A stretch of 64,000 bases of DNA from CBFGTV01 sp965652145 (GCA_965652145.1 CBFGTV010000011.1:1-64000); one strand, 5' to 3'; shown: positions 43,601 to 54,200, counted from the stretch's first letter. The notes: generated by a model from the letters alone, not told the origin. A program made the numbers and translations.

Positions 43601-44242
43601 ATGAGAAAAACCATGCCATATGTTGTACTTATTCTCATAACCAGTTTAGTTTTGTTTGGTTGTGGGGTTGAAAAGACAATAACTGGGGAAATATTGAATG
43701 AAACAGAAGATGATTTTCATCAGGGGATCGGTTCATTCTTGATCATTACCCCTTCTGAAGATGACCCTGTTATTTTAGAAGAGGAGGCCTTCAGTCAGGG
43801 AAGCGTAACAGTCATTATAGCTGCAGCTACCTTTGACCAGGAGGGACGAATTGTTGAAGCAACCTTTAATGCCAATCAAAAAATAATATATACTGACGGC
43901 CAAGGAAGAATTTCTACTGATAGAGTTTTAAAGGCCCTTAGACAGCAAGAAATAAATAAAATTGACCAAATGATTGATTCTGGCCTGGTAAATCCATGCG
44001 GAGTAAATTGGTATACTGCTGGAACCAACGCAGCTGTAGAATCCTTGACCCTGGACAATGACTCCTTGCAGCAAATGAATAGGATTGAAGAATGGTTCCA
44101 GGGGAAAAGCCTTGAGGAAATTAAAAATGAAAATGGTGACTTTCCTGAGGTGCAGTTAACACTAGGGTCTGTTGCCTTAACAAAGGATGATTATATTAAG
44201 GCAATGGAAGAAGCTTACCTATCAAGCTTGATAAACCAGTAA
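43601..44242 (+). CDS. Lipoprotein of unknown function
   Basis: 213 residues from the ATG at 43601, with AGGGG seven bases upstream; an ATG at 43595 is too close to that site. Signal peptide with lipobox LFGC, Cys near residue 21. The mature protein contains VTVIIAAATFDQEGRIVEAT, which recalls FMN-binding-like extracellular domains, but the flavin-attachment motif is not seen. A lone Cys lies at NPCGVNWYTAG. It stands alone and ends in a terminator. Confidence 0.7.
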   Translation: MRKTMPYVVLILITSLVLFGCGVEKTITGEILNETEDDFHQGIGSFLIITPSEDDPVILEEEAFSQGSVTVIIAAATFDQEGRIVEATFNANQKIIYTDGQGRISTDRVLKALRQQEINKIDQMIDSGLVNPCGVNWYTAGTNAAVESLTLDNDSLQQMNRIEEWFQGKSLEEIKNENGDFPEVQLTLGSVALTKDDYIKAMEEAYLSSLINQ

Positions 44243-44252
44243 TTTGCCATGC

Positions 44253-44290
44253 AAATAAGCCCTACACTTCAATGTAGGGTTATTTTCTAT
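44253..44290 (+). terminator. Terminator of the lipoprotein gene
   Basis: AATAAGCCCTACA and TGTAGGGTTATT flank a CTTCAA loop, followed by TTCTATAGTTTT on the plus strand. Confidence 0.75.
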
Positions 44291-44344
44291 AGTTTTATTA
44301 ATAGAATTACTTTTTAAGGCTTTGGGTCTAAGACCCTCTCTTCT

Positions 44345-44605
44345 TTATCCCCCTGCCCGTAAGAAGGCCAGGCGAAAATCCTCTATCATTTGATCAGATT
44401 TATCTGCTTCAATTTCAAAAACAATTTTCGTCCGTTCTACTGAAAAGGAGCCGAGGGCTTCAAAATAAGAATATAGGCTAACTCGCCAGCCTTTGCCCAT
44501 ATATAATGACCTATCCTGGGTTTGGCCACCCAGGGCAGTAAAGTATTCCTGAAATTCTGTGACTGGAATTCCTCCCATAATCAGCGTGGTTTTAATTGGT
44601 TTCAT
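44345..44605 (-). CDS. 86-residue protein of unknown function
   Basis: A soluble alpha/beta protein without signal peptide; the ATG follows AGGAAGTTGC. It ends DFRLAFLRAGG, and the overall size and ending faintly recall the small domain found attached to some MoaD proteins, but that is from memory and weak. No Cys, no obvious active site. It stands alone between two intergenic gaps. Confidence 0.55.
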   Translation of the reverse strand: MKPIKTTLIMGGIPVTEFQEYFTALGGQTQDRSLYMGKGWRVSLYSYFEALGSFSVERTKIVFEIEADKSDQMIEDFRLAFLRAGG

Positions 44606-44804
44606 GCAACTTCCTGCCTTTCCCCTTTATCAGTAGTTAGCCCATTTATTATTCCAACACATCAGAGTATATCTGTTCTGTACTTTAATTAATGATTCAA
44701 TTTTATTTAGTAGATATATATTGTATTTCGGTAAAACTAATGGCTCATTGTTCATATTTATCAATTTCAGTAATGGACTTTTCGTTTTTTCTTTATAACT
44801 TGAT

Positions 44805-45017
44805 TTAAATGTCAGGGTTTAAATCATCATCATCTAAAACATGTTTCCCTTTTGTCCCGTCTGGATTAATGTAATAACCATCAACGATTTCGTTTATTCC
44901 ACCACCAAACAACCAATTATTTGATTCAATGAATTCTATAAATTTATCATAAAACAAATCATATGATACCTCTTCTGGTACAGATACACATCCAATTATT
45001 TCAAATTCTCTTTCCAA
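44805..45017 (-). CDS. 70-residue protein of unknown function
   Basis: Starts at a TTG seven bases after AGGAGGTAACGAC. The pattern FEIIGCVSVPEEVSYDLFYD, then FIESNNWLFGGG followed by a short strand, loosely resembles YggL/DUF469-type proteins. The C-terminus is very acidic (LDDDDLNPDI). It stands alone in AT-rich DNA, and the composition suggests an acquired or orphan gene. Confidence 0.5.
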   Translation of the reverse strand: MEREFEIIGCVSVPEEVSYDLFYDKFIEFIESNNWLFGGGINEIVDGYYINPDGTKGKHVLDDDDLNPDI

Positions 45018-45164
45018 GTCGTTACCTCCTTTTCTAATTCTATATCCAACCAGCTTGTTTCTAATATTTCTTTATATTATTATACAAAGTAGAAACAGCT
45101 TCTATCAATAGTTGTATCAAGGGTTTTATTTTTTTCATAAAATTTAAGTATACTTAACTCATTG

Positions 45165-45830
45165 CTATCTCATCAAATAATCTCTCTTTGTAAATAAGAT
45201 ATGGCCTAAAATATAAAATATCAAGGTGCACAAAAAAAGAGTAAGAGCAACCCTTTGGGGTTGAAAATAGGGATTAGGATGAAACCATTGAAAGGGATAG
45301 ATATTGGCAGAAGCTCCACCCCTTGTACCATAGATCAAAGCACCATGGACAGCCACAACAACAAAAGAAATCAATACATCCTTGATTAAAACCATAATAA
45401 AAAAAGAAAGAGAGGAATAAAAAAGTATTGATGCGATGGGAAGATAAATATCATACCATTGAAATATTACCCTTTCTTTATAAAATACAGCTATCAAACA
45501 ATAGAAAATATAAAATAATGCAATGTATATTCCTGTGAATTTTATTACTCTTACTATTCCATATTCATGGTCACGATAGGGCAGCGATAGCAAAATTTCT
45601 TTACTGTCAGAGGCTAAAAGATCGTTAAAAAGATAAAAATTCCAAATAATTATAAAGGGGATGGAAAAAACCCCGAAGCCTCTTTGAATCATCTCATTGG
45701 CCTCGCCATAGTAACTGTTAAAAAGTAGTGTATAAATTGCTCCCAGGGCCATGATGAATATGGGAACGAAAAAAATGATTCCCATATTTCCAATATCCGT
45801 TACAATTTCGTTGAAATGCTTTCGTTCCAT
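45165..45830 (-). CDS. ABC-2 type permease, small subunit
   Basis: 221 residues with six membrane helices: MERKHFNEIVTDIGNMGIIF opens the first, and LLASDSKEILLSLPYRDHEY is the cytoplasmic loop after helix 2. The ATG follows GAGGAGGGGTATTTAAT, even though it lies 31 bases inside the ATPase gene. It is the third gene of a permease-ATPase-permease operon. Confidence 0.82.
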   Translation of the reverse strand: MERKHFNEIVTDIGNMGIIFFVPIFIMALGAIYTLLFNSYYGEANEMIQRGFGVFSIPFIIIWNFYLFNDLLASDSKEILLSLPYRDHEYGIVRVIKFTGIYIALFYIFYCLIAVFYKERVIFQWYDIYLPIASILFYSSLSFFIMVLIKDVLISFVVVAVHGALIYGTRGGASANIYPFQWFHPNPYFQPQRVALTLFLCTLIFYILGHILFTKRDYLMR

Positions 45831-46681
45831 ATTAAATACCCCTCCTCAATGGTAGGCTCTGCCATCACAGCACCCTGTCCAGGTGTTTCATGGGCTATAA
45901 TTCTCAATTCAACTCCATCCTTATCATGCTTTGTAGAAATGATTTGATGGTTTCCAGTCAGGCCTTCGTATTGCGTATTGGTTAATCTCCATAGCCACAC
46001 CTTACCTTCCGCCTGTGCAGCCAGCTCATACAGATTTTGAAACTGTTCTGCCTTTCCATTTTTTAGCACAGCAACCCTATGACATAGTGCTTCTATATCC
46101 TCAACAATATGGGTAGACAACAGCACAATACGGTTTTTACCCAACTGACGTAAAAAATTACGAAAGCGAATTCTTTCCTCTGGATCTAGTCCCACCGTGG
46201 GCTCATCTATAATTAATATCTTGGGATCATTTAATAGAGCCTGAGCAATTCCCAGCCTTCTTTTCATTCCCCCTGAAAAACCGCCAACCCTCTGATTTTT
46301 TACATGGAGTAAATTAACCGCTTCCAAGATTCCTTCTATTTCTTCATTAATCCTTCCCTTATGCTGCATCCCCTTAAGATTAGCAATATAGCGTAGACAT
46401 TCCACGGCTGTGACATTTGAAAAAACTCCAAATTCCTGGGGCAGATACCCAATGATTCTTCTTACCTGATCAGGGTTTTTGGCCCATTCAATATCTTCGT
46501 AATATATTTTTCCATGGTCTGGCTTTACCACTGTAGCCAAAATCCTCATCAAGGTTGTTTTCCCAGCTCCATTTTGCCCTAGTAAGCCAAAGAGTCCATT
46601 AGTTATCTCTAAATCCACTTCTTTAAGGGCAGTGTTTTTACCATAGGATTTTGTGATATTTTCTATTTTCAAAAGCGTCAT
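45800..46681 (-). CDS. ABC transporter ATP-binding protein
   Basis: 293 residues. Walker A GQNGAGKTTL, Q-loop IIGYLPQEFGVFSNV, signature FSGGMKRRLGIAQAL, Walker B ILIIDEPTVGLDP, switch VLLSTHIVEDIEAL. The last 80 residues (from KVWLWRLTNTQYEG) form an accessory domain. The start overlaps the stop of the large permease (ATGA) and the end overlaps the next permease by 31 bases. Confidence 0.93.
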   Translation of the reverse strand: MTLLKIENITKSYGKNTALKEVDLEITNGLFGLLGQNGAGKTTLMRILATVVKPDHGKIYYEDIEWAKNPDQVRRIIGYLPQEFGVFSNVTAVECLRYIANLKGMQHKGRINEEIEGILEAVNLLHVKNQRVGGFSGGMKRRLGIAQALLNDPKILIIDEPTVGLDPEERIRFRNFLRQLGKNRIVLLSTHIVEDIEALCHRVAVLKNGKAEQFQNLYELAAQAEGKVWLWRLTNTQYEGLTGNHQIISTKHDKDGVELRIIAHETPGQGAVMAEPTIEEGYLIWNESISTKL

Positions 46682-48762
46682 CGGCCCTTCCCTCCTTGCT
46701 CTATTTCATCCATAATTTCATACCATATTTCTGCAGATGCGCCTTCCTCCTGTTGAAGTCTGTGATAAGCTTGCCGAAATAGTTCCTTTAAATACTGATC
46801 GCCCCCCTGTTGAAAATCAATAATGCGTCTGGCAAACTCAAGGGTTATGGGGTTTTCCCGGGCCGCCGCTTCACCCTCTAAAGATGCATAGTTGGTTATA
46901 CTGCTACGATCTGGATTATTTAGATGGGCAAGAAGCAACTCAAAAAACCATCCGTGTACTTCATTTTGTTGATGATACTGGTCATCCCAATAAAGGGCAA
47001 AAAAAACAGCTTCTTTCCTAATGTTCATAAATTGTTCAAGATGTCTATTACTGATAAAAAGGGTGTCATGGGTTAATAATAGAACCTGCCTTGACATAGA
47101 GCTATAGGTTGGTCTGATATAAATTTTATTTGGTAGTCTTTTAGGGGCTATCCCCAGAAGATGAGCAATTTCGTAGTTATCGTTTTGAATTCCCTCCAGG
47201 GCTTTTTTGGCACTATTTAATTGATCAGGAGCTACCAAATATTCAGCTCCATCAATTTCGGCTGGTAAAAGCATTCCCTTTAAAAGGCTGATTCCTCTCC
47301 CCTCACCTTGAAAATGATTATGGCTCGAAGATACTAAATTACTGTATACTTTTTTGAAATCTTCTACCACAACATTAAATTTAGTAGGCTTTGTAAGCTG
47401 TATTTTCTTAAATACAAGTTCATTGGCGCTAAAGTTTGCTTTCCCTACCATCTGCCATTTTCCCGGAACAGGATACCAAGGGAAAGAGGCAGGTAAAAAG
47501 AAGCTATTTTCCGTAATAGGAGCAAAGGAACCCGTATTCCCATCAATATTCATCTTTAAAATTCCCCGGTCAAGTCCCTCAGGCCACTGAACTAGCAGCC
47601 AATCTTGGTCCCTTTCATAGGACAAGGGATTGCCATCCATTTCTATATGGATCACCTCAAGACCATGATAGAGGGTAAAGGGTACCCACAGGTGCTTTGC
47701 TGGATTTTCAAGCTCCATCTCAACCGTATATGTTAGCCTTAACTGATCCAGGGAAAGCCTCACGTCGTAAGAACGTGCTATCAATTGGCTGTTAATTTTT
47801 AATTCTTCAGGGGTAAGCACGTTAATTTCTACATCATCGTAATAGGCCTGATCACGTCTAGCATAATAATCTTCTATTCTGTTAACCATGTGTTCATCCA
47901 AAGGACCCAGGGCTGGTTTAACAGAAAGACCCAGCAGTAGAACAACAGCTATAATTACAACTGTATAGGCCCTTTTCTCTTTCTGACCAGAGTCTTTGTA
48001 CCTTTTGATAAAGGAAAGCCCCAACAGCAACAAAATGGAAAATAATGTGAATAAGGCAAAATTCATAGCTACCGAGGATGTAAGATTTAAGCCCTGATAG
48101 GGCTCATAGGTACCATGGACTTCCCTTTCACCAAGATTCATCAGGGAAATCACTTTGTACAGTTTCCCAAAGGCCGCCTCGGGAACCAGGTTGAACAAAG
48201 GAAATAAAAAATTATAGTTCATAGGTGATACCAATAACCAGGTAACCAAAAGTAAAGGAAGCTTGATCCACCTAGCGGATAAAAGAACCTCAAAAAAATA
48301 ACCCAATATTCCTGTGGAAAACAGTACTCCTGTCCAATAGATTAGAATATAAAGAAAGATTTCTTTGCTATATAGAACAAACTGGCTTCCCGCCAATTTA
48401 AAGAGTACCAATACTTCTATAAAGGCAATAATTGTCACGGAAAAGGGGATAATTACCCATGCCAATAGCTTGCCTAGTGGCCTTAGGGCCTCCCCAGGCA
48501 TGGAATGCAACACCTCTTGAAACTTTTCTCGTTTTTCTCTTCTCGCTATGAGTACACCAAAAAATAAGCCAAAAAGGGCTGCAGCCATATTAATGTAGGA
48601 GGATAAGGTCAGCAATTGACCTGCTTCAATATGTTCACCCCGTAAAAAATGATTATAACCTATGCCAATATAGATGGTGAATATAGCAAGCATAAAATAT
48701 GTTAATTTTTCTCTTCGTAAATTAATAAGCTCTATCTTCATAATCGCTAACATCATATTCAT
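46678..48762 (-). CDS. ABC-2 permease fused to a degenerate M1-peptidase-like domain
   Basis: 694 residues. Residues 1-255 form six membrane helices of an ABC-2 permease; a seventh is at about 262-280. The rest is outside the membrane: residues 330-440 look like the beta-sandwich N-terminal domain of M1 aminopeptidases (LWVPFTLYHGLEVIHIEMDG, then FFLPASFPWYPVPG). Residues 450-690 follow the helical plan of the M1 catalytic domain, but no HExxH motif exists anywhere, so it cannot be an active zinc peptidase of that type. The ATG follows AGGAGGCATACTTA. First gene of its operon. Confidence 0.75.
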   Translation of the reverse strand: MNMMLAIMKIELINLRREKLTYFMLAIFTIYIGIGYNHFLRGEHIEAGQLLTLSSYINMAAALFGLFFGVLIARREKREKFQEVLHSMPGEALRPLGKLLAWVIIPFSVTIIAFIEVLVLFKLAGSQFVLYSKEIFLYILIYWTGVLFSTGILGYFFEVLLSARWIKLPLLLVTWLLVSPMNYNFLFPLFNLVPEAAFGKLYKVISLMNLGEREVHGTYEPYQGLNLTSSVAMNFALFTLFSILLLLGLSFIKRYKDSGQKEKRAYTVVIIAVVLLLGLSVKPALGPLDEHMVNRIEDYYARRDQAYYDDVEINVLTPEELKINSQLIARSYDVRLSLDQLRLTYTVEMELENPAKHLWVPFTLYHGLEVIHIEMDGNPLSYERDQDWLLVQWPEGLDRGILKMNIDGNTGSFAPITENSFFLPASFPWYPVPGKWQMVGKANFSANELVFKKIQLTKPTKFNVVVEDFKKVYSNLVSSSHNHFQGEGRGISLLKGMLLPAEIDGAEYLVAPDQLNSAKKALEGIQNDNYEIAHLLGIAPKRLPNKIYIRPTYSSMSRQVLLLTHDTLFISNRHLEQFMNIRKEAVFFALYWDDQYHQQNEVHGWFFELLLAHLNNPDRSSITNYASLEGEAAARENPITLEFARRIIDFQQGGDQYLKELFRQAYHRLQQEEGASAEIWYEIMDEIEQGGKGR

Positions 48763-48924
48763 TAAGTATGCCTCCTATAAATTAAGTTCAGACACAAAAA
48801 TCCCAATTTTATGGGGCACTCTTTACTTAACTGTCGGCTCGAAACTTCCAAATCCATCTTATTATAGCATATCCTTCAAATTATTCCAAAACCTCCTTCT
48901 ATAAACTAAAATGGCTGATTATAA

Positions 48925-48969
48925 AATTAAAGCCGGCAGAAATGTAGTATACTACAATCTACCGGCCTT
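48925..48969 (-). terminator. Terminator of the pyr operon
   Basis: GCCGG-AGA arms around a TGTAGTATACTACA palindrome form a long hairpin (48931-48969). On the minus strand it ends CCGGCTTTAATTTTAT. It lies 25 bases after the pyrE stop. Confidence 0.75.
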
Positions 48970-48993
48970 GCTAGTTCTAAAATCTCATGTTGA

Positions 48994-49575
48994 TTAAGAT
49001 ATATTCCTGCTCCCTGGCTTTATTGCCGGTAGCTTTCCTTCCCTGCACAGGGGGCATTCCTCTGGATCAAAGGAAATGACTTCGGTGGTGAGGGCCGCCT
49101 GAAGCTTTGTACCAAAGTCTATTTTACCGTTGCTTCTGTCTACTAAAACGGCCACCCCTGCCACCACGCCCCCCTGTTCCTTTACGATTTCCATGACCTC
49201 CTTGACAGAGCCTCCGGTTGTGATGACATCCTCTGCCACCAGCACCCTGGCCCCCTTGGGAATTTTAAAGCCCCTTCTGAGGGTCATTTTTCCATTTTCC
49301 CGCTCTGCAAACAGGTTCCGGGCCTTTAGCTTCCTTGCCAATTCGTAGGCGATAATGATTCCCCCCATGGCTGGCCCGATGACTATGTCGATTTGATCCC
49401 CTTGAAAGGCCTGGGCCAGGCCTATGGCTATTTCCTCTGTGTATTCCGGGTATTGTAAAAGCTGGGCACATTGCATATATTGACTGCTATGTCGGCCCGA
49501 GGTCAACAGAAAGTGTCCCTCCAACAGCACCTGTGTTTCCTTTAAAATCTTCAGCACCCTTTCTCGTTCTATCAT
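48994..49575 (-). CDS. pyrE: Orotate phosphoribosyltransferase
   Basis: Adds the PRPP ribose-phosphate to orotate, giving OMP. 193 residues of the type I phosphoribosyltransferase fold: LLTSGRHSSQYMQCAQL, IGPAMGGIIIAYELA, and the PRPP loop ARVLVAEDVITTGGSVKE. The C-terminal CPLCREGKLPAIKPGSR is typical of the longer clostridial form. Last gene of the pyr operon, 20 bases after pyrD. Confidence 0.95.
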   Translation of the reverse strand: MIERERVLKILKETQVLLEGHFLLTSGRHSSQYMQCAQLLQYPEYTEEIAIGLAQAFQGDQIDIVIGPAMGGIIIAYELARKLKARNLFAERENGKMTLRRGFKIPKGARVLVAEDVITTGGSVKEVMEIVKEQGGVVAGVAVLVDRSNGKIDFGTKLQAALTTEVISFDPEECPLCREGKLPAIKPGSRNIS

Positions 49576-49595
49576 GCCTCATCCATCCCTTCCTT

Positions 49596-50501
49596 TTAAA
49601 TGATTCCCCTTAATGCTTCCAGCTCCTCTTTACTTTCCCTTAAATAGCCCTCTATTCCTTCTAATATATCGATTGTGACCCTGGGGTTAATGAAATTAGC
49701 CGTTCCCACAGCCACCGCCGTGGCCCCTGCCATCATGAATTCCAGGGCATCTTCAGCATTCATTATCCCTCCCATTCCGATAATGGGCAGCTTAACAGCC
49801 TTAGCTACCTGGTAAACCATTCTAAGGGCAACAGGCTTGATGGCTGGCCCTGAAAGGCCCCCCACTATATTGGCCAATATGGGTTTTCTGCGGTGAATAT
49901 CGATGGCCATTCCCAACAGGGTATTAATCAGAGAAATACCATCGGCTCCCCCGGCCTCGGCTGCCTTTGCAATGGTGACAATATCAGTAACGTTGGGGGT
50001 TAGTTTCACAATCAATGGCTGCCTGGCATATCGCTTCACTTCCCTGGTGACCAGCTCCACCATATGGGGGTCAGTTCCAAAGGAAACGCCCCCCTCCTTT
50101 ACATTGGGGCAGGATATATTCAGCTCCAGCAGGTCAATATCGGCATCTTGGAGCCTTTCCACCACATCACAATATTCCTCCAGGGTTTTACCGCATACAT
50201 TGACAATGATTTTGGTATCGTATCGTCTTAAAAAGGGAATATCCTTTTCCATAAAGGCCCTTACCCCTGGGTTTTGCAGTCCGACGCTGTTTAACATGCC
50301 TCCATAGGTTTCAGCCACCCTTGGGGTGCTATTCCCCTTCCAGGGGGTACTGGCAATTCCCTTTACCACTACTGCCCCCAGTCGATTTAAATCAACATAT
50401 TTTCCGTATTCCCTACCCGAGCCAAAGGTTCCCGAGGCCGTCATTACAGGATTTTTCATTTCTACCCCGGCAATCTGAATACTTAAATCAAGCTGATTCA
50501 T
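49596..50501 (-). CDS. pyrD: Dihydroorotate dehydrogenase B, catalytic subunit
   Basis: Oxidises dihydroorotate to orotate, passing electrons via FMN to PyrK and then NAD+. 301 residues from the ATG at 50501, which overlaps the pyrK stop (ATGA); a reading from 50525 lies inside pyrK. TIM-barrel motifs: NPVMTASGTFGSGREYGKY, VNVCGKTLEEYCDVVERL, LNISCPNVKEGGVSFGTDP (with the type 1 catalytic Cys), KLTPNVTDI and IIGMGGIMNAEDALEFMMAG. Confidence 0.96.
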   Translation of the reverse strand: MNQLDLSIQIAGVEMKNPVMTASGTFGSGREYGKYVDLNRLGAVVVKGIASTPWKGNSTPRVAETYGGMLNSVGLQNPGVRAFMEKDIPFLRRYDTKIIVNVCGKTLEEYCDVVERLQDADIDLLELNISCPNVKEGGVSFGTDPHMVELVTREVKRYARQPLIVKLTPNVTDIVTIAKAAEAGGADGISLINTLLGMAIDIHRRKPILANIVGGLSGPAIKPVALRMVYQVAKAVKLPIIGMGGIMNAEDALEFMMAGATAVAVGTANFINPRVTIDILEGIEGYLRESKEELEALRGII

Positions 50502-51268
50502 TCCCAAATCACCTCTTCTCGCCAAAATACCGGCCCATCCTTACAAACCCGCATATTTTCCCAATCTACCTGGGAGCTTTGTTGTATTTTACAGGTGCAA
50601 ACCAGACAGGCCCCTATACCGCAGGCCATTCTTTCCTCAAAGGAAAGCTGGGCAGGAATTTGCATCTCTTGGGCCCACTGGGCCACAGCCCTTAGCATTC
50701 CCCTGGGGCCACAGCTATAAACCATCTCTGTTTTACTTAAATCAATGGTTCTAAGTATATCTGTTACCGTCCCCTTTATCCCCTGACTGCCATCCTCGGT
50801 GGCCACCAGCACCCTGGCCCCTATGGCTTCAAATTCCTTGATTAACATTCCTTCATGGCGAAAGCCCAGTACCACCGTTACTTCTCCCCTTAGCTGCTTC
50901 ACCAGCTCCAGCAGGGGGGGAACACCGATTCCCCCGCCCACCACCAGGTGTCGTTTAACATTCCATAATTCAAAGCCCTTGCCCAGGGGCCCCATAAAGC
51001 TGATAGTCATTCCCGGCCGCAGCTGTGAAAGGGCTTTGGTACCCTTCCCCACCACACCATAGATCAGCCTTATTTCCTTCCTTTCCTGAAAAATTTCACA
51101 AATACTGATGGGTCGGGGCAAGAGCAGGTGGTGGCTGCCACAGTACAGATTTAGAAATTGCCCTGGCCTGGCTTTTTCTGCTACCCCCTGGGCTTCAATC
51201 AGCATTTCAAAAATGCCAGGAGCCATTATTCGGTTTTCCTTTATAAATCCAAGCTCTTTTTGCTTCAT
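50498..51268 (-). CDS. pyrK: Dihydroorotate dehydrogenase B, electron-transfer subunit
   Basis: FAD/NAD and [2Fe-2S] partner of PyrD. 256 residues: FAD-binding domain with LLLPRPISICE, NAD domain with VGGGIGVPPLLELVK, and the C-terminal cluster motif MACGIGACLVCTC ... RVCKDGPVF supplying four Cys. The start overlaps carB by four bases. PyrK and PyrD together make the NAD-linked enzyme common in Firmicutes. Confidence 0.95.
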   Translation of the reverse strand: MKQKELGFIKENRIMAPGIFEMLIEAQGVAEKARPGQFLNLYCGSHHLLLPRPISICEIFQERKEIRLIYGVVGKGTKALSQLRPGMTISFMGPLGKGFELWNVKRHLVVGGGIGVPPLLELVKQLRGEVTVVLGFRHEGMLIKEFEAIGARVLVATEDGSQGIKGTVTDILRTIDLSKTEMVYSCGPRGMLRAVAQWAQEMQIPAQLSFEERMACGIGACLVCTCKIQQSSQVDWENMRVCKDGPVFWREEVIWE

Positions 51269-54200
51269 TCCTTCACCCCCAGGTTAATGACTTCAAGGGA
51301 ATCAATGGTGAGGCCTCTTTTTTTGACTTGAAGAAGGGCCTTTACCGTATCAAGGGAGGTTAATACCTTGACAGAGGCCTCCACTGCCGCCCGTCTGATT
51401 CTAAAGCCGTCTCTTTTACTATCCTTTCCCTTTGTAGGCACATTGATGACCAGATTCACCAGGCCGCTTCCTATGGTATCTAAAATGTTGGGCACCCCTT
51501 CAGAAATCTTCTTAACGGTGGTGACGGGAAGGTGATGACTGTTTAGATATTCGGCGGTTCCCGTGGTCGCCAGCAGCCGATACCCCATGCTAATAAGGGC
51601 CTGGGCCATGGGGAGAAATTCCTCCTTGTCGTCATCCTTAATAGTCACCAGGATTTGCCCCCCTTCCTGGGGCATTTCAATTCCTGCCCCTATAAAGCCC
51701 TTATAAACGGCCTCTTCCAAGGATTTACCCACCCCCAGCACCTCGCCTGTGGACTTCATTTCGGGTCCCAGGCTCACCTCCGCCATGGGCACCTTTTCCG
51801 TTGAAAAGACGGGCACCTTTACGGCAATATGATCTGGGGCAGGGTATATGCCTGTTCCATAGCCCATATCATACAGCCTTTCCCCCATCATGGCCCGGGT
51901 GGCCAGTTTAACGATGGGTACCCCTGTCACCTTGCTAATATAGGGTACGGTTCTGCTAGACCTTGGATTCACCTCAATTACGTAGACTTCATTTTCATAT
52001 TCAACAAACTGAATATTAATCATCCCCACCACCTTCAGGGCCAGGGCAACTTTTTTTGTTATATCATGGATCTTCTCCGCTATCTCCTTCGATACATTTT
52101 GACTGGGGTACAGGGTAACGCTATCGCCGGAATGGATTCCCGCCCGTTCTAAATGCTCCATAATACCGGGAATTAAGATGCTTTCACCATCGCAGATGGC
52201 ATCGACCTCCAGTTCACGGCCAATTAGATATCGATCAATTAAGACGGGGTTTTTATGATCCCTTTCAAAGGCGCCTTGTAGGTATTGCCTTAGCTCCTCT
52301 TTACGGTAGGTAATTTCCATCCCCTGGCCCCCCAGCACATAGGAGGGTCTTACCAGCACAGGGTAGCCGATTTTATCAGCCTCCTTCATGCCTGTCTCCA
52401 GGGACCACACGGCCCTTCCCCTGGGCCTGGCAATGCCCAGGCTTCCCATTAGGGCATCAAATTTTTCCCGATCCTCAGCGATATCAATTTGCTCAGGCTT
52501 TGTTCCCAGAATGGGAATGTTCATTTCCTCTAAAAAGCCCGCCAGCTTGATGGCGGTTTGCCCTCCGAATTGAAGCACCACCCCATGGGGCCTTTCCTTT
52601 TCAACAATATTCAGTACATCCTCCTCGGTGAGGGGCTCGAAGTAGAGCTTGTCAGAAATGTCAAAGTCGGTGCTGACGGTTTCGGGGTTATTGTTGACGA
52701 TGATGGTTTCAATTCCCATTTCCCTTAGGGCCAGGACACTATGCACCCCGCAGTAGTCAAATTCAATTCCCTGACCAATTCTAATGGGGCCAGAGCCAAT
52801 GACCATGACCTTTTTTCTGTCACTGACCACCACCTCATCCTCCTGGTCGTAGGTGGAATAGTAGTAGGGGGATTGGGCGTCGAATTCACCGCCGCAGGTG
52901 TCTACCATTTTGTAGACGGCGTGGATTCCATAGGTATTTCTTAAGGCGTAGATTTCCCGGGGGCTTCTACCCATGAGCTGAGCAATTCCCTTGTCTGAAA
53001 AGCCTTTTTGCTTAAGCCTCAGCAGCTTTTCCTTTGTTAAATCTGCCATGTCTAACGCCTTGAGTTCTTCCTCTAACATGACCAATTCCCTGATTTTTTC
53101 CATGAAGAAGACATCCATTCCAGTAATTTCACAGACCTTATCGACACGATAATTTCTTCTAAGGATTTCTGCAATGTCAAAAATCCGCTCATCATCGGGG
53201 GTTTGAACCCGGGCCCTTAACTCTTCAAGGCTTCTTTCCCTGGAGGCCTTTCGATCCAGGCAATACTGACCAATCTCTAAGGAGCGTATGGCCTTTAACA
53301 GGGCCCCTTCAAAGCTGTTGGCTATGGCCATGGTTTCTCCTGTGGCCATCATTTTGGTACCCAGATTTTTGGTTGCTCCTGTGAACTTTTCAAAGGGCCA
53401 TTTAGGCAGCTTTACCACCACATAGTCCAGCGTCGGCTCAAAGCAAGCGGTGGTTTTCCCCGTTACGTCATTGATGATTTCATCTAAGCCATAGCCCAGG
53501 GCAATTTTAGCTGCTACCTTGGCAATTGGGTAGCCCGTTACCTTAGAGGCCAGGGCCGAGGAGCGGCTCACCCTGGGGTTGATTTCAATAACTGCATATT
53601 CCAGGCTCCTGGGGTGGAGGGCAAATTGAACATTACAGCCCCCTTCTATTTGAATGGCGTTGATAATATCCATGGCGGCCTTCCTTAGCATTTGGTATTC
53701 CTTATCGGTTAGGGTTTGGGAGGGGGCCACCACAATGCTGTCCCCCGTATGGACCCCCACCGGGTCGATGTTTTCCATATTGCATACGGTGATGCAGTTG
53801 CCATAATGGTCACGCATGACCTCGTACTCGATCTCCTTCCAGCCCTTAATACATTTTTCTATCAGTACCTGTCCTACCCGGCTAAGCTGTAGGCCCTGGG
53901 CCAAAATTACTTTTAGGGTTCCTTCCTCCTCAGCAATACCGCCCCCGGTTCCTCCCAGGGTATAGGCGGGCCTGACCACCACCGGGTAGCCGATCTCTGC
54001 TGCAAAGCTAATCCCTTCTGCCAAGCTGGTGACAATTTTCCCCTGTATGACCGGCTGATTGATACGGGCCATTAGCCTTTGGAATTTCTCCCGGTCTTCC
54101 CCTTCCTTAATGGCCGAAATGGGGGTACCGATCATATTGACACCATATTTCTCTAAAATGCCAAGGTCACTCAGCTCCACCGCCAGATTTAAGGCCGTTT

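Noticed and set aside
46678..48762. Active M1 aminopeptidase
   Set aside because: No HExxH motif occurs anywhere in the protein, so only a degenerate fold is proposed.
49903..50307. Long plus-strand frame opposite pyrD (and similar ones opposite carB, pyrF and serA)
   Set aside because: These are antisense shadows of strongly conserved genes; they have low-complexity translations and no ribosome sites.
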